A stretch of 64,000 nucleotides of DNA from Carboxylicivirga sp. (GTDB taxonomy: Bacteria > Bacteroidota > Bacteroidia > Bacteroidales > Marinilabiliaceae): positions 62,001 through 126,000 of the forward strand of contig JAOARW010000053.1 in the NCBI GenBank assembly GCA_025210475.1, written 5' to 3'. The position numbers and the translations under genes are program-made. Position 1 is the first letter of the stretch, and every line of letters starts with the position of its first letter. The notes beneath the pieces were generated by a model. The model made no database searches, was not told the origin of the DNA, and worked only from the letters and a program-made list of their open reading frames with translations. Positions 54,173 to 63,601 of the stretch are shown in pieces.

Positions 54173-54328
54173 GTCATTTAATACCTTCAAATAGCTGAAT
54201 CGTGCGATATTCTCTGTCAATTTGTCTTTTAAAAATAATATGGCAGAATAATTGTAAATTTGCACGCGAATAATTCTGTTTGAATTATTTTCTAATGAAG
54301 CTAAAACAAAAAAATAAAGCATAATATA

Positions 54329-54931
54329 ATGGATAAGAAGTCATCTAAAAAGGAAAAGGCTAAAGAAAAGGCAATGGATGCACAGGCAGCAGAGGAGATT
54401 AATGAAATGACCGATGAAAAGGAAACTGCTGATACAAATGAGGAAGTTAAGGAAGAGGTGAAAGAGGAAGTTCCTGAGCAAACGGAAGAAGAACAAGCGG
54501 CAGAGAAATTAAAAGAAGTAAATGATAAATACCTTCGTTTAAGTGCTGAGTATGACAATTATCGCCGACGAACTCTAAAGGAGAAGATGGAGTTGACAAA
54601 AACGGCCGGTGAAGGAATGCTATTAGCTCTATTGCCCGTTATTGATGACTTTGATCGTGCTATGGCTCACATGGACGATGCGAAAGATGTTGAGGCTTTA
54701 AAAGAAGGAATGAAACTTATTCATACGAAGTTCAATGATTTCCTTGGACAACAGGGAATGAAAGAAATTGAGGCCAAGGATAAGGATTTCGATACCGATG
54801 TTCATGAAGCAGTTACCAAAATACCTGCACCAAGTGAAGAGATGAAAGGTAAAGTAATTGACTGTATCGAAAAAGGATATACTTTACACGAGAAAGTTGT
54901 ACGTTTTTCTAAAGTTGTTGTAGGCGAATAA
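54329..54931 (+). CDS. grpE: Nucleotide exchange factor GrpE
   Basis: A 200-residue co-chaperone for DnaK. A long charged, coiled-coil start (Lys/Glu-rich, about 70 residues) is followed by the GrpE core: YLRLSAEYDNYRRRTLKEK, LLALLPVIDDFDRAMAH and the beta domain VHEAVTKIPAPSEEMKGKV. The dnaJ gene follows 12 bp later. A -7 box TAAATTTG lies at 54255-54262. No CIRCE element was seen. Confidence 0.95.
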   Translation: MDKKSSKKEKAKEKAMDAQAAEEINEMTDEKETADTNEEVKEEVKEEVPEQTEEEQAAEKLKEVNDKYLRLSAEYDNYRRRTLKEKMELTKTAGEGMLLALLPVIDDFDRAMAHMDDAKDVEALKEGMKLIHTKFNDFLGQQGMKEIEAKDKDFDTDVHEAVTKIPAPSEEMKGKVIDCIEKGYTLHEKVVRFSKVVVGE

Positions 54932-54943
54932 ACAAGCTTTGCT

Positions 54944-56092
54944 ATGTCGAAAAGAGATTATTATGAAGTGCTGGAAGTATCAAAAGGTGCTTCAAAAGAA
55001 GAAATAAAAAAAGCCTACCGTAAAAAGGCAATTAAATATCACCCCGATAAAAACCAGGGTGATAAAGCTGCTGAAGAAAAGTTTAAAGAAGCAGCTGAAG
55101 CCTATGAAGTGCTTTCGAGCGACGAGAAACGTCAGCGATACGATCAGTACGGACATGCCGGTGTTGGTGGAGCTGCTGGCGGTGGCTTTGGTGGCGGAGG
55201 TATGTCAATGGATGACATATTCTCGCATTTCGGAGATATTTTCGGAGGTGGCTTTGGCGGTTTTGGTGGCTTTGGTGGTTCATCGCGTGGTGGTCGCCGC
55301 GTTAATAAAGGTTCTAACCTTCGTGTGAAGGTAAAGCTTGATTTAAGCGAGATTGCCAATGGTGCTGAGAAAAAAATCAAGGTAAAGAAATACGTTGAAT
55401 GTAACTATTGTAGCGGATCGGGTGCCGAAAATGGTTCGTCGCACAGCAATTGTTCAACTTGTCATGGTACGGGTCAGGTAACGCGTATTTCAAATACGAT
55501 ACTGGGGCAAATGCAAACAGCTTCTACTTGTCCTACTTGTGGAGGCGAAGGTAAAATCATTACCAATAAGTGTAAGCATTGTGCCGGTGAGGGTATTATG
55601 CGCGATGAAGAGATCATTAGCCTGAATATACCTGCTGGTGTTGAAGAGGGAATGCAGTTATCTGTTTCCGGTAAAGGTAATGCCGCACGTCGTGGTGGCA
55701 TTAATGGCGACCTCTTGGTGCTGATTGAAGAAGAAAAGCATCCTGAGCTGGTTCGTGATGGCAACAACCTAATATATAGTTTGAACATCAGTATCCCTGA
55801 CGCGATACTTGGTAAAACAGCCGAAATACCAACTGTTGACGGAGCTGTTAAAGTGAAGGTGGATGCCGGTACTCAACCAGGTAAAATTCTTCGTTTAAGA
55901 GGTAAAGGCCTGCCAGAAGTTAATAGTTATGGTAAGGGCGACTTACTGGTTCATATACAGGTGTATATTCCTAAGGAGTTAAACAAAGACGAAAGAAAAG
56001 TGGTTGAAAAACTGCAGGGTGCCGAAAGCTTTGAACCCCAAAAAGGAAGTGGCGACGGTTTTTTTAGTCGCATGAGAAACATGTTTGAATAA
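54944..56092 (+). CDS. dnaJ: Chaperone protein DnaJ
   Basis: A 382-residue type I Hsp40. J domain ([23 protein letters not shown] in KYHPDKN), a Gly/Phe-rich linker, and four CxxCxGxG zinc motifs ([32 protein letters not shown]). The C-terminal substrate domains are complete. Operon partner of grpE; dnaK is not in the window. Confidence 0.96.
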   Translation: MSKRDYYEVLEVSKGASKEEIKKAYRKKAIKYHPDKNQGDKAAEEKFKEAAEAYEVLSSDEKRQRYDQYGHAGVGGAAGGGFGGGGMSMDDIFSHFGDIFGGGFGGFGGFGGSSRGGRRVNKGSNLRVKVKLDLSEIANGAEKKIKVKKYVECNYCSGSGAENGSSHSNCSTCHGTGQVTRISNTILGQMQTASTCPTCGGEGKIITNKCKHCAGEGIMRDEEIISLNIPAGVEEGMQLSVSGKGNAARRGGINGDLLVLIEEEKHPELVRDGNNLIYSLNISIPDAILGKTAEIPTVDGAVKVKVDAGTQPGKILRLRGKGLPEVNSYGKGDLLVHIQVYIPKELNKDERKVVEKLQGAESFEPQKGSGDGFFSRMRNMFE

Positions 56093-56116
56093 ACAGATTA
56101 CCTAAATACGATTGTG

Positions 56117-56145
56117 AAAAGCCGGCTTTTAAGCTGGCTTTTTTT
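56117..56145 (+). terminator. Intrinsic terminator after dnaJ
   Basis: AAAAGCCGGCTT and AAGCTGGCTTTT form a 12-bp stem (one G-U pair) with a TT loop, followed by a T-run. Confidence 0.8.
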
Positions 56146-56307
56146 ATCAAATTTTTTCGGACATTGGTGTAATCCTATTAAAATTAATTTTTCGTTTCAG
56201 TTAATGTAAATACCTGATAAATAGCTTTTAATTATTTGTGCAATTTAGTTGGCAGTTTTTAATGTCAAATTGCTGTCGCGAAGTGAAACTTTAAGCCGTG
56301 TATAGCG

Positions 56308-56324
56308 TTGTACAGCCTGTACAA
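56308..56324. promoter_or_regulatory. 17-bp palindrome TTGTACA-gcc-TGTACAA
   Basis: Perfect 7-bp arms around GCC, in the 304-bp gap between dnaJ and the lipoprotein gene, 73 bp before the latter's start. Its compact symmetry suggests a dimeric repressor site. No clear -7 box was found nearby, and the rest of the gap holds only the dnaJ terminator. Confidence 0.4.
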
Positions 56325-56396
56325 ATTAAGGGAAAACAAAGTTGCTGTTATCTGATTGGGCAACTTTTTATTGGATTTTATTAAAACTAACTGTTT

Positions 56397-57902
56397 ATGA
56401 AAAAGATGTTGATCGGTCTACTGGCGATATCAATGCTGGCAGGCTGTATTGAAGATGAGTTTAACACTGATCTGATAGTAGATGATTTTGAAACGACGGC
56501 AGGTGTTGCTATCCCCTTGGCCAAATCAAAAGTTACAATGGCCGATATTTTGTCTGACCAAACAGACATGGTTAAATACGATGGTGAGCGGATTATCCTC
56601 TTTCAGGAAAATGAAGCCATGGAGTATGTGGGCATTAATGATTTCTTCCGCATTTCGGCACAGAAGGTAAGTCTTCCTGTTTCTTTTATTTTATTTAATT
56701 CGCAGGAGGAAATATCTTTCACACAATCTTTAAATTTTACAATTCCAAGTGCCACTATTAGTGTGATGGAGCTGGCCTATAGTATTTCGGCACAAGGCAG
56801 TAATCTGGAGGCTCCGCTATTACTTTCTTTAACGATTCCGATTGAAGATGGAGAAGATCGCACGGTTGAACTAGAGGTGCGAAATAATCAGAGTGTCGTT
56901 AAATCATTTTCGGGCGACCGCATAAGTTTAGCCGATAATAAACTAAATCTTCAGGTAACGTTTAAACCACTGAACGATGAGGCAACTTATGGTACCGCAA
57001 TTGGTAATATCGATTTAGAATTGGGTGATCTATCTTTGAGTTATGTAAAAGGAACCATGGGTGAAAATAAGGTTACCATGGATGAGGGTAGTTATGACCT
57101 TGATTTTGATGTGTTAAATGATATTCCCGGCGATATAGAATTTGATGATCCTAAAGTGAGCATTATCATCGATAACGGCACGCCTTTTATGGGTAAAATT
57201 GATACCGACTTAAGCGGCGTGCTAAATGATAATAGTACCATTAACTTAAGTTCCGAGTCTTTTAATATGGTGGCAAAAGCGGATGGTGAGGAGTCTACAC
57301 GCTCGCGACATACACTGCACAAAGGTAATTCCGATGTCAAATCTTTTATTGCCAAGACTCCCGATGTATTGAAGTATGCTGGTGAACTAACCTTGAATCC
57401 TGGAGGAGTAGTTAAAACTCCAATTGAATTAAGCGACGAGGATCGCATTTATATTGGATATGGTTTTGAAGTCCCTCTTGAGTTAAAGTTAAATGCTAAC
57501 CTGGAGGAAGAAGTGGTGGAATTGGATGATATTGATATGTTGGATGATCTGACAAAGGCATCGTTAATCTTTAATGTGATCAATAATTTACCAATTGGCG
57601 CATCGGCTACTGTTAATTTCTATGATGAAGAAACGGCATCAGTTATCGAAACCATGGATATTGAGTTGGCAAAACCAGCTAAAGTTAATTCAGAGGGTAA
57701 AGTAATTGAACCAGGTGAAGCTGTTCTTCCTGTTGAACTCTCGGAGTCTCAGGTTGAAAGTCTTAGGAATTCTGAGGAACTACGCATTACAGTTCGCTTA
57801 AATACTACTGATTACGAAAAAGGACAGACTGTTGTATTTGAAAAGAAGAATTCTTTAGAAATGCAACTGGTAATTCGCGGTAAAGTTGAATACAATAACT
57901 AA
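56397..57902 (+). CDS. Large lipoprotein of unknown function
   Basis: A 501-residue lipoprotein; the lipobox ends at Cys17 (MLAGC). It then carries mostly beta-rich sequence, with VAIPLAKSKVTMADILS near the N-terminus and several long strands. No family is recognised. It lies 18 bp upstream of a DUF5723 barrel gene on the same strand, so the two probably act together at the outer membrane. Confidence 0.7.
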   Translation: MKKMLIGLLAISMLAGCIEDEFNTDLIVDDFETTAGVAIPLAKSKVTMADILSDQTDMVKYDGERIILFQENEAMEYVGINDFFRISAQKVSLPVSFILFNSQEEISFTQSLNFTIPSATISVMELAYSISAQGSNLEAPLLLSLTIPIEDGEDRTVELEVRNNQSVVKSFSGDRISLADNKLNLQVTFKPLNDEATYGTAIGNIDLELGDLSLSYVKGTMGENKVTMDEGSYDLDFDVLNDIPGDIEFDDPKVSIIIDNGTPFMGKIDTDLSGVLNDNSTINLSSESFNMVAKADGEESTRSRHTLHKGNSDVKSFIAKTPDVLKYAGELTLNPGGVVKTPIELSDEDRIYIGYGFEVPLELKLNANLEEEVVELDDIDMLDDLTKASLIFNVINNLPIGASATVNFYDEETASVIETMDIELAKPAKVNSEGKVIEPGEAVLPVELSESQVESLRNSEELRITVRLNTTDYEKGQTVVFEKKNSLEMQLVIRGKVEYNN

Positions 57903-57920
57903 CCTCTTCACAAGAAAATA

Positions 57921-59318
57921 ATGAAACAATTATATATTGCTTTAATAGCCATTGTTGTGAGTGTTTCTGCAATGGCACAGGATAATTCTTTAATGTTTAC
58001 CAAAGGCATTCCGCAATCAACGCAGCTTAATGCCGCCTTTCGACCAGTAAAAAAATGGTATTTGGCCATGCCTGCTTTAGGAAGTATCCAGCTTAATGGA
58101 TCGCATACGGGTTTTTCGTGGGACGATATTATTCGCAAAGGAACAGGCATACAGCGTGATTCATTAATAGTTGATCTCGATTATGCGGCCGGTCAGATGC
58201 AGGATAATAACCTGTTTGCCACAGAAGCATCGATACAGGTATTGGGTTTTGGCTTTGCTGTAAAGGAGTGGTTTTTCACTTTCGACATCAACCACAAGCT
58301 AAAAGCTAAGGTAAATTACCCCTTGTCATTAATGGATTTACGCTATGGTAACTGGAATTACGATGAGAGTAAACCTATTAACCATTCTTTTTCAGACTTG
58401 TATGTTAATGGATTGGATTACCACGAAGTAGCCATTGGCGCATCTAAGTTTATTAACGATCGCCTGACATTGGGTATGCGTGTCAAATATGTGATGGGTG
58501 TTGCTAATGTGCAGTCAGAGCATTTTAATATGGATATTGAAACATTCGAAGATGGCAGTATGCGTATTATGTCGGATGCATCTTTTCGAACAAATATCCC
58601 CCTGGACTTAAAGTATGATGAAGATGGTTATGTTGATGATCTTGATGTAAGCGATGATGCTGAAAACATGTTGACGTCGACAAAAAATACCGGATGGGGA
58701 TTTGATTTTGGTGCAACTTACCAGGTAACCGATAAACTATTACTAGGTGCGGCAGTTAACGATCTTGGTTTTATCAAGTGGAAAGATGGCACTTTTCGAT
58801 TATACACAAAAGGTACTTTTGATTATGATGGAGTAGATGTTTCTGACGAAATAACAGGTGATGAAGGTGATGAAGATTACCTGGAAGACTTGGCTGATGA
58901 TTTTGAAGAAACTTTTCGTTTAAGCGACGATCAGAGTAGTTACAATACTGGCTTAATGGGTAATTTCAATGTGTCGGCCGATTATCAGCTTAAAAAGTGG
59001 TTAAACTTTGGCGTGGTATCAAAAAACTACATTGTTGATGATAAGCTGGTTCCGCAGTTGACTGTGGCGACAGGCTTGCAGGCTGGTCGTTTTTTATCAA
59101 CAGCCTTTACTTACTCATATATGAAGAATGCACCGGCCAATTTTGGTGCAGGTATGCGTATGAATCTTGGAGCATTTCAGATTTACGGTGTGACCGATAA
59201 TTTAGGTTCATTCCTTAATCCTTCAAGTGCCAAGTATGTCAATGCCCGATTTGGTATCAACTTTGTGTTTAATGGTAAACGCGAGCGCTCGAAAGATAAA
59301 AGCGAAGAGGCGATTTAA
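57921..59318 (+). CDS. DUF5723 family outer membrane protein
   Basis: A 465-residue exported protein: signal peptide MKQLYIALIAIVVSVSAMAQ. The mature part has repeated aromatic-ending strands (ASIQVLGFGFAVKEWFFTFD, LTLGMRVKYVMG, GWGFDFGATYQVTDKLLLGA, FGINFVFNGK). This fits an outer membrane barrel of the DUF5723 (PorV/FadL-like) type. Two strongly acidic inserts near residues 240 and 315 (GDEGDEDYLEDLADDFEE) stand out and are probably surface loops. Downstream partner of the lipoprotein at 56397. Confidence 0.8.
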   Translation: MKQLYIALIAIVVSVSAMAQDNSLMFTKGIPQSTQLNAAFRPVKKWYLAMPALGSIQLNGSHTGFSWDDIIRKGTGIQRDSLIVDLDYAAGQMQDNNLFATEASIQVLGFGFAVKEWFFTFDINHKLKAKVNYPLSLMDLRYGNWNYDESKPINHSFSDLYVNGLDYHEVAIGASKFINDRLTLGMRVKYVMGVANVQSEHFNMDIETFEDGSMRIMSDASFRTNIPLDLKYDEDGYVDDLDVSDDAENMLTSTKNTGWGFDFGATYQVTDKLLLGAAVNDLGFIKWKDGTFRLYTKGTFDYDGVDVSDEITGDEGDEDYLEDLADDFEETFRLSDDQSSYNTGLMGNFNVSADYQLKKWLNFGVVSKNYIVDDKLVPQLTVATGLQAGRFLSTAFTYSYMKNAPANFGAGMRMNLGAFQIYGVTDNLGSFLNPSSAKYVNARFGINFVFNGKRERSKDKSEEAI

Positions 59319-59340
59319 CGGATTGCTTTTTTAGGATATA

Positions 59341-59370
59341 AAAAAAGCTACTCTGCAAAGGGTAGCTTTT
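59341..59370. terminator. Bidirectional terminator after the DUF5723 gene
   Basis: AAAAGCTAC (59343-59351) and GTAGCTTTT (59362-59370) form a 9-bp stem with A- and T-runs on either side. Before the element at 59397 inserted, it would also have lain directly behind the leftward operon. Confidence 0.8.
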
Positions 59371-59396
59371 CTTATGATTAAAGGATTATTTAGTAA

Positions 59397-59656
59397 CCTC
59401 AGTTCGATTTAAATTTCAGAATTCAGATTGTTATAAAGAATTGATCTACAAGGCAGATTTTGAAGGGCTAGCGAGCTAGCTCGAAAAATTTAACGCAGTA
59501 GATTAGTTTTTTATGACAAAGCATAGTTGCTTCACTTATAAACAGCAATTTTCTTCCCTAAAATTAATCAAAATAGCCCGCTATTCTTTCATAATTTTCG
59601 GTTGAAACTCACTATTTATAAGCGATCTGAATCAGAAATTTTTCGTCTAACTGAGG
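59397..59656. mobile_element. 260-bp MITE-like element with terminal inverted repeats and 7-bp target duplication
   Basis: The ends are CCTCAGTT (59397-59404) and AACTGAGG (59649-59656). The inverted similarity goes further in: about 24 of the first 34 positions match, including ATTCAGAT at the same offset in both arms. The element is flanked by TTAGTAA on both sides (59390-59396 and 59657-59663), the expected target duplication. It has no transposase gene. Inside are smaller dyads: ATCTAC/GTAGAT (59444-59449, 59498-59503) and AATAGC-CC-GCTATT (59571-59584). The right end supplies the final codons and stop of the gene at 59647-59901. Confidence 0.7.
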
Positions 59657-59901
59657 TTAGTAACACGAACAAGTTTTACAATCTTTCTAATTCCCAGAAT
59701 CAATCCTCTGATCAAAAGGATTAAGAAGTAAATTATTCCGGTTAGTATTATAACAACAGGAAGGTAGGTAAATAACTCTTTCCATTCTGTTTGATAATGA
59801 ATGATGGCATAAATGTTTAAAACATTGGCAATCACAAAGGAAATTAATGCAACGATTAATTCTCTTCTTATATGTTGAGGACTAATGATAATTGGCTTCA
59901 T
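59647..59901 (-). CDS. Small two-helix membrane protein, C-terminus changed by a MITE insertion
   Basis: An 84-residue protein with two membrane segments (VALISFVIANVLNIYAII and LPVVIILTGIIYFLILLI), a basic start (MKPIIISPQHIRRE) and a basic tail. It follows the Gfo/Idh gene by 14 bp on the same strand, so it is the last gene of that operon. Its end, TNLS and the stop, lies inside the terminal repeat of the mobile element. Joining the flanks without the element and with one target copy gives a stop after TK, so only about two residues changed. Function unknown. Confidence 0.65.
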   Translation of the reverse strand: MKPIIISPQHIRRELIVALISFVIANVLNIYAIIHYQTEWKELFTYLPVVIILTGIIYFLILLIRGLILGIRKIVKLVRVTNLS

Positions 59902-59915
59902 ATTGTATTAGTCAT

Positions 59916-61202
59916 TTATTGATTGGAGGTATTTGTTAATTTCATAAAATCAGGTAATGTCACCACCTGACCATTGTCCATGGCTTCTTGTCCCAATAGA
60001 GTCCAGACAGAGGCATGGTAACCGTGCTCGAATAATCCTGGAATAGGTTTATCAGCAATAACTGCTTTGGCAAAGGCCTTTAATTGCTCCGGTGTTCCAT
60101 CGGTTGCTTTCCCTTCGGCAACTGTTTCGCCCTTGTATTTCACTTCTGTTTCCGGCAGCCAGGATGCTCCTCCAATTGGCACTGTTTCAAATATTCCTCT
60201 CTCAATGTCTGTAATTAACTGAAGAATACCCGCCGGCTTTTCAGGTTTTGGCGGATTCTCGGCGAAGTAAGTGTTGGTTTCCAGCTCCAAAGTTCCTTTA
60301 GGTCCCATTATTTGTTCCTGAAGACCATAATGTCTATTGCTGGTCATCGAGTCGTAGATAAACTGAGTTCCATCGGCATAAGAATAGATCAGTGCCACAT
60401 TATCGTATACCTCGCGGCCGTCTTTCCAGTAATTGATGCTACCGACACCGCGTACTGATACCGGCATCGTTTTTTTAGCCCAGTTAGCCACCTGAATTTG
60501 GTGAGAGGCCAGCTCCGTCATTAATCCACATGAATATTCGTTATATAATCGCCAGTTAATCTGTCGTTCCAATTCCGGTTTATCAGCGGGAACTTTTCGG
60601 CGCCAATCGTTATTCCGGTGCCAATAAGCACGCATTTGTGTGATGGGTCCCAATTTCCCCTGATGCACCATTTCCAGGCCTTTCAGGTATTTTGGATCAA
60701 ACAGACGCTGATGACCAATGTGCAATATTTTACCTGTGCGATAATGAGCATCGGCCATCTTCTTGGTATCCTCAAGCGTACGTGCCATTGCTTTTTCGCA
60801 GAATACATGAATGCCTGCATCCAATGCATCTATTACAATGTGTGCGTGCTGATAAAGTGGAGTAGCCACGATGACAGCATCTAAGTCTTTTGTTTCCAAA
60901 AGTTTTCGGTAGTCATAATAGGCTTTGGCTTTGGAACCAACGAGTTTGATTGCCTGTTGATAATTAGGCTCGTAGTTATCGCAAACTGCCACAATTTCAA
61001 AAGGGTTATCCTCACCCAGTGAGTGAATGATCTGAATCAGGTACTTCCCGCGTGAGCCAACCCCAATTACTCCAAGCTTCACTTTTCGATCTGAACCAGG
61101 TGAATTGGCCAGATTCGCAAACATTTTACCAGGCAGTAACAGGCTGCCGCCTATGATGGCGCTGTTCTTTATAAAATCTCGTCTATGTTGTTTATTGTTC
61201 AT
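59916..61202 (-). CDS. Gfo/Idh/MocA oxidoreductase with Tat-type signal (EKA variant)
   Basis: A 428-residue NAD(P)-dependent sugar oxidoreductase. A twin-arginine-like start (RRDFIKNSAIIGG) suggests export. The dinucleotide motif is GVIGVGSRGKY (44-54). The usual EKP motif reads CEKAMARTLED, with Ala for Pro. The C-terminal substrate domain has WRLYNEYSCGLMTELASHQI. It lies 9 bp downstream of apbE on the same strand. Substrate probably a sugar or 3-keto-sugar; see findings. Confidence 0.88.
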   Translation of the reverse strand: MNNKQHRRDFIKNSAIIGGSLLLPGKMFANLANSPGSDRKVKLGVIGVGSRGKYLIQIIHSLGEDNPFEIVAVCDNYEPNYQQAIKLVGSKAKAYYDYRKLLETKDLDAVIVATPLYQHAHIVIDALDAGIHVFCEKAMARTLEDTKKMADAHYRTGKILHIGHQRLFDPKYLKGLEMVHQGKLGPITQMRAYWHRNNDWRRKVPADKPELERQINWRLYNEYSCGLMTELASHQIQVANWAKKTMPVSVRGVGSINYWKDGREVYDNVALIYSYADGTQFIYDSMTSNRHYGLQEQIMGPKGTLELETNTYFAENPPKPEKPAGILQLITDIERGIFETVPIGGASWLPETEVKYKGETVAEGKATDGTPEQLKAFAKAVIADKPIPGLFEHGYHASVWTLLGQEAMDNGQVVTLPDFMKLTNTSNQ

Positions 61203-61211
61203 CGATTATTA

Positions 61212-62096
61212 TTAATTGGATAGTGTATTATTTACGTCGTTATTGTAATGCCATCTTGAATCAGGAAAAGATGCTTTTAGTATTTCTCTTTGACTGTCAT
61301 TGGCAATATAGCCTGCTGTTGATAGTACTTCTGCTTCAACAGGACAATGGCTCTTCACCATTATCTCTCCTGTTTTATCAAGCATCATTGCCTTTATGGG
61401 GTGATAAATATGAGCTTTGGCCATATCAGAATCTTTTTGGTGAAGTCCGGAAACTGAAAGGAATTCATCCTTGAGCTGAAACACATGGTTCTCTTTTTCG
61501 TCCTTAAGCAGGGAAGAATTAGCGACCGGCCAGTAATCGCCATAAGGATGTGATCCAATACCGGCAATAGCACTTTCTCCGAAACTCAGAAATGCATTTT
61601 TGATATCATTTTTTTTCAGGTAGCCGGCAACTTCTTTTATTGCAAATCCTTTTCCTATTCCACCAAAGTCGAGTTTAACTTCTGGTGTCAGGAATTTAAC
61701 TTTAGATGTTGTGTTGTTCCACAAAATTTGTTTCCAGCCACATTGTTGATGAAGCTTAAGGTGTGCCTCTGAGTTGCGCTGATTAGCTGTATTTAACAGG
61801 TCGTAAACCGGAGAGTAGGCCGGATCGAACAGCCCTTTGGTCTGAAGGTAATAGTGATGACAGGCATCGATTACCTGGGCCATTTCGGGTGAAACGGATA
61901 ATTGATTTTCAAAAGCCAGCTTGTTAAGCCGACTTAATTCTGATCCTTCTCTGAATCGCGAAAGTCTTTGTTCACATACCTCCGTGATAAACTCTGCACC
62001 TTTTGCCAGTTCGTGGCCGGTGTGTTCATCAATGCCCGGAATGATCATCACAAATCGTGTGTTCATGGCCCAAAAGCTATGAGAATAGACTTCCAT
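61212..62096 (-). CDS. apbE: FAD:protein FMN transferase (ApbE family)
   Basis: It attaches FMN to Thr or Ser of target flavoproteins. The family motif is LDFGGIGKGFAI, with FLSFGESAIAGIGSHPYG following. The Mg-binding end, usually ADALST, reads AEVLSTAG, so the Asp is Glu. No signal peptide or lipobox is visible, unlike many ApbE proteins, so it may act in the cytoplasm. First gene of an operon with the Gfo/Idh gene and the small membrane protein. No obvious flavin-carrying target is in the window. Confidence 0.88.
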   Translation of the reverse strand: MEVYSHSFWAMNTRFVMIIPGIDEHTGHELAKGAEFITEVCEQRLSRFREGSELSRLNKLAFENQLSVSPEMAQVIDACHHYYLQTKGLFDPAYSPVYDLLNTANQRNSEAHLKLHQQCGWKQILWNNTTSKVKFLTPEVKLDFGGIGKGFAIKEVAGYLKKNDIKNAFLSFGESAIAGIGSHPYGDYWPVANSSLLKDEKENHVFQLKDEFLSVSGLHQKDSDMAKAHIYHPIKAMMLDKTGEIMVKSHCPVEAEVLSTAGYIANDSQREILKASFPDSRWHYNNDVNNTLSN

Positions 62097-62142
62097 ATGT
62101 CATGCAGAATTTATTTATTACTCAAGGTGCCCAAAAAAGTTT

Positions 62143-62196
62143 GTTCATTGAGCAAGGTTGTGTAAATGTGATTTACACAAGCCCCGCTCAATGAAC
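62143..62196 (-). terminator. Very long hairpin terminator after the second Gfo/Idh gene
   Basis: GTTCATTGAGC and GCTCAATGAAC (62143-62153, 62186-62196) enclose TTGTGTAAAT and ATTTACACAA (62158-62167, 62171-62180), giving 21 perfect pairs with one small internal loop and a GTG loop. On the minus strand AAAC and a run of six T follow. Confidence 0.85.
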
Positions 62197-62236
62197 ATAT
62201 AACAAGATTTGGGACATCTTATTACTTAAGCACTAA

Positions 62237-63595
62237 CTATAATTTTGGTTCCCAACCAGGTTCATAATCACGGCGCCATAGTTTCATGGCATCACGATCA
62301 TATATTCTACCGGTTTCGGTATCAACTTCAAATCCTTTACCAACACGGTAAGCTATGTTAGCATAGTGTGTTAGCATTTGACTGATAGCTCCCTGTTCAA
62401 TTGGAGAAGTCAGTTTTGCTTTACCACGAATGGCATCGAAGAAATTCACCGAGTGACGTGTTGACAGATCACCGCCACCACCTAACTGGGTTCCATCTTC
62501 GCTGCTGCCGGAACGTACTTCCTTCACTAACTTTCCTTTACGGTCGTATAATTTGTAGTGATCGCGGTCGATAAATACCGATCCTTCAGATCCGTATATA
62601 ATGGTTCCTCGTCCAGCGCCATAGGTACTGTAGTTATTTCGGCTTTTACCATCCCACTGAATGAGGCGGTTATTGTCGAAATGGAAGCTTGCCTCCATGG
62701 TATCGTACATTTCCCAACCATCATTCTTAAAGTGCATCTTATCTGCCCAAACATCTACTTTCTCTGGATATTTTACATCCAATGCCCAGCGAGCGATATC
62801 TAACTCATGTGTGGCATTGTTACCCATTTCGGCTGTGCCAAAATCCCAACCGTACCAGTGCCAGTTGTAGTTCCAGGTATCGTGCTCATATGCTTTGCGC
62901 GGTGATGGTCCCTGGAAAAGCTCCCAATCCAAACCTGCCGGGGCAGCCTGCTTTTTCGGTACAGGTACTTCTCCTCGGCTATTGCTGTAGAATGCAACCG
63001 CTTTATAGGCTGTACCAATAATACCATTATGGATATCGTTAATAATCTGATTTGATTCAACAGAAGAACGCTGCTGGTTACCCATCTGAACCACCTTGTT
63101 GTAGTGCTTTTGGAAAGCAACTACCATTTCTCCTTCTTTTGGATTGTGGCTACAAGGTTTTTCAAGGTAAACATGTTTACCAGCTTGCATGGCCATACAG
63201 GCACCTGGCGTGTGCCAATGGTCAGGAGTCGCCATAAAAACAGCATCCACTTTTTTATCGGCCAATACCTTGCGAATATCTTTTTCGGTTTTGAACTTAT
63301 CGCTGGTCATCTTGGCAACCTTTGCCTTGGCGCTATCCAACTGCTTGTCCATTACATCGCATAAGTATAATAACTCGATGTTGTTGTCAGCGTTGGTAAT
63401 AGCTGGCAAGAAAGCTCCATAGCGACGTCCGAGTCCCTGGATGGCAACCGAAATTCGATCATTGGCACCGATGATTCTTTTATAGCTTCGTGCCGACATG
63501 GCGTTGACACTGCTGCTTAGTGCTACTCCGGTTGCTCCCAAACCCACTTTCTTCAGAAAATCTCTCCTCGACTGTTCTTTATTGTTTGCTCCCAT
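62237..63595 (-). CDS. Gfo/Idh/MocA oxidoreductase with Tat-type signal
   Basis: A 452-residue NAD(P)-dependent oxidoreductase. The start carries a twin-arginine motif (SRRDFLKKVGLGATG) and a hydrophobic stretch, so export is likely. The dinucleotide motif is AIQGLGRRYG (51-60), the substrate motif EKPCSHNPKEG, and NNATHELDIARWAL follows. The DUF1080 gene lies 6 bp upstream on the same strand; together they fit a 3-keto-sugar pathway. The long hairpin follows. Confidence 0.9.
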   Translation of the reverse strand: MGANNKEQSRRDFLKKVGLGATGVALSSSVNAMSARSYKRIIGANDRISVAIQGLGRRYGAFLPAITNADNNIELLYLCDVMDKQLDSAKAKVAKMTSDKFKTEKDIRKVLADKKVDAVFMATPDHWHTPGACMAMQAGKHVYLEKPCSHNPKEGEMVVAFQKHYNKVVQMGNQQRSSVESNQIINDIHNGIIGTAYKAVAFYSNSRGEVPVPKKQAAPAGLDWELFQGPSPRKAYEHDTWNYNWHWYGWDFGTAEMGNNATHELDIARWALDVKYPEKVDVWADKMHFKNDGWEMYDTMEASFHFDNNRLIQWDGKSRNNYSTYGAGRGTIIYGSEGSVFIDRDHYKLYDRKGKLVKEVRSGSSEDGTQLGGGGDLSTRHSVNFFDAIRGKAKLTSPIEQGAISQMLTHYANIAYRVGKGFEVDTETGRIYDRDAMKLWRRDYEPGWEPKL

Positions 63596-63601
63596 CTCTG
63601 A

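Noticed and set aside
54241..54328. CIRCE (HrcA) element before grpE-dnaJ
   Set aside because: No TTAGCACTC-N9-GAGTGCTAA sequence is present.
55144..55380. Pro-rich minus-strand frame within dnaJ
   Set aside because: It is the complement of the Gly-rich linker of DnaJ.
59500..59646. A small non-coding RNA in the gap after the DUF5723 gene
   Set aside because: The dyads are better explained as internal structure of the MITE-like element.
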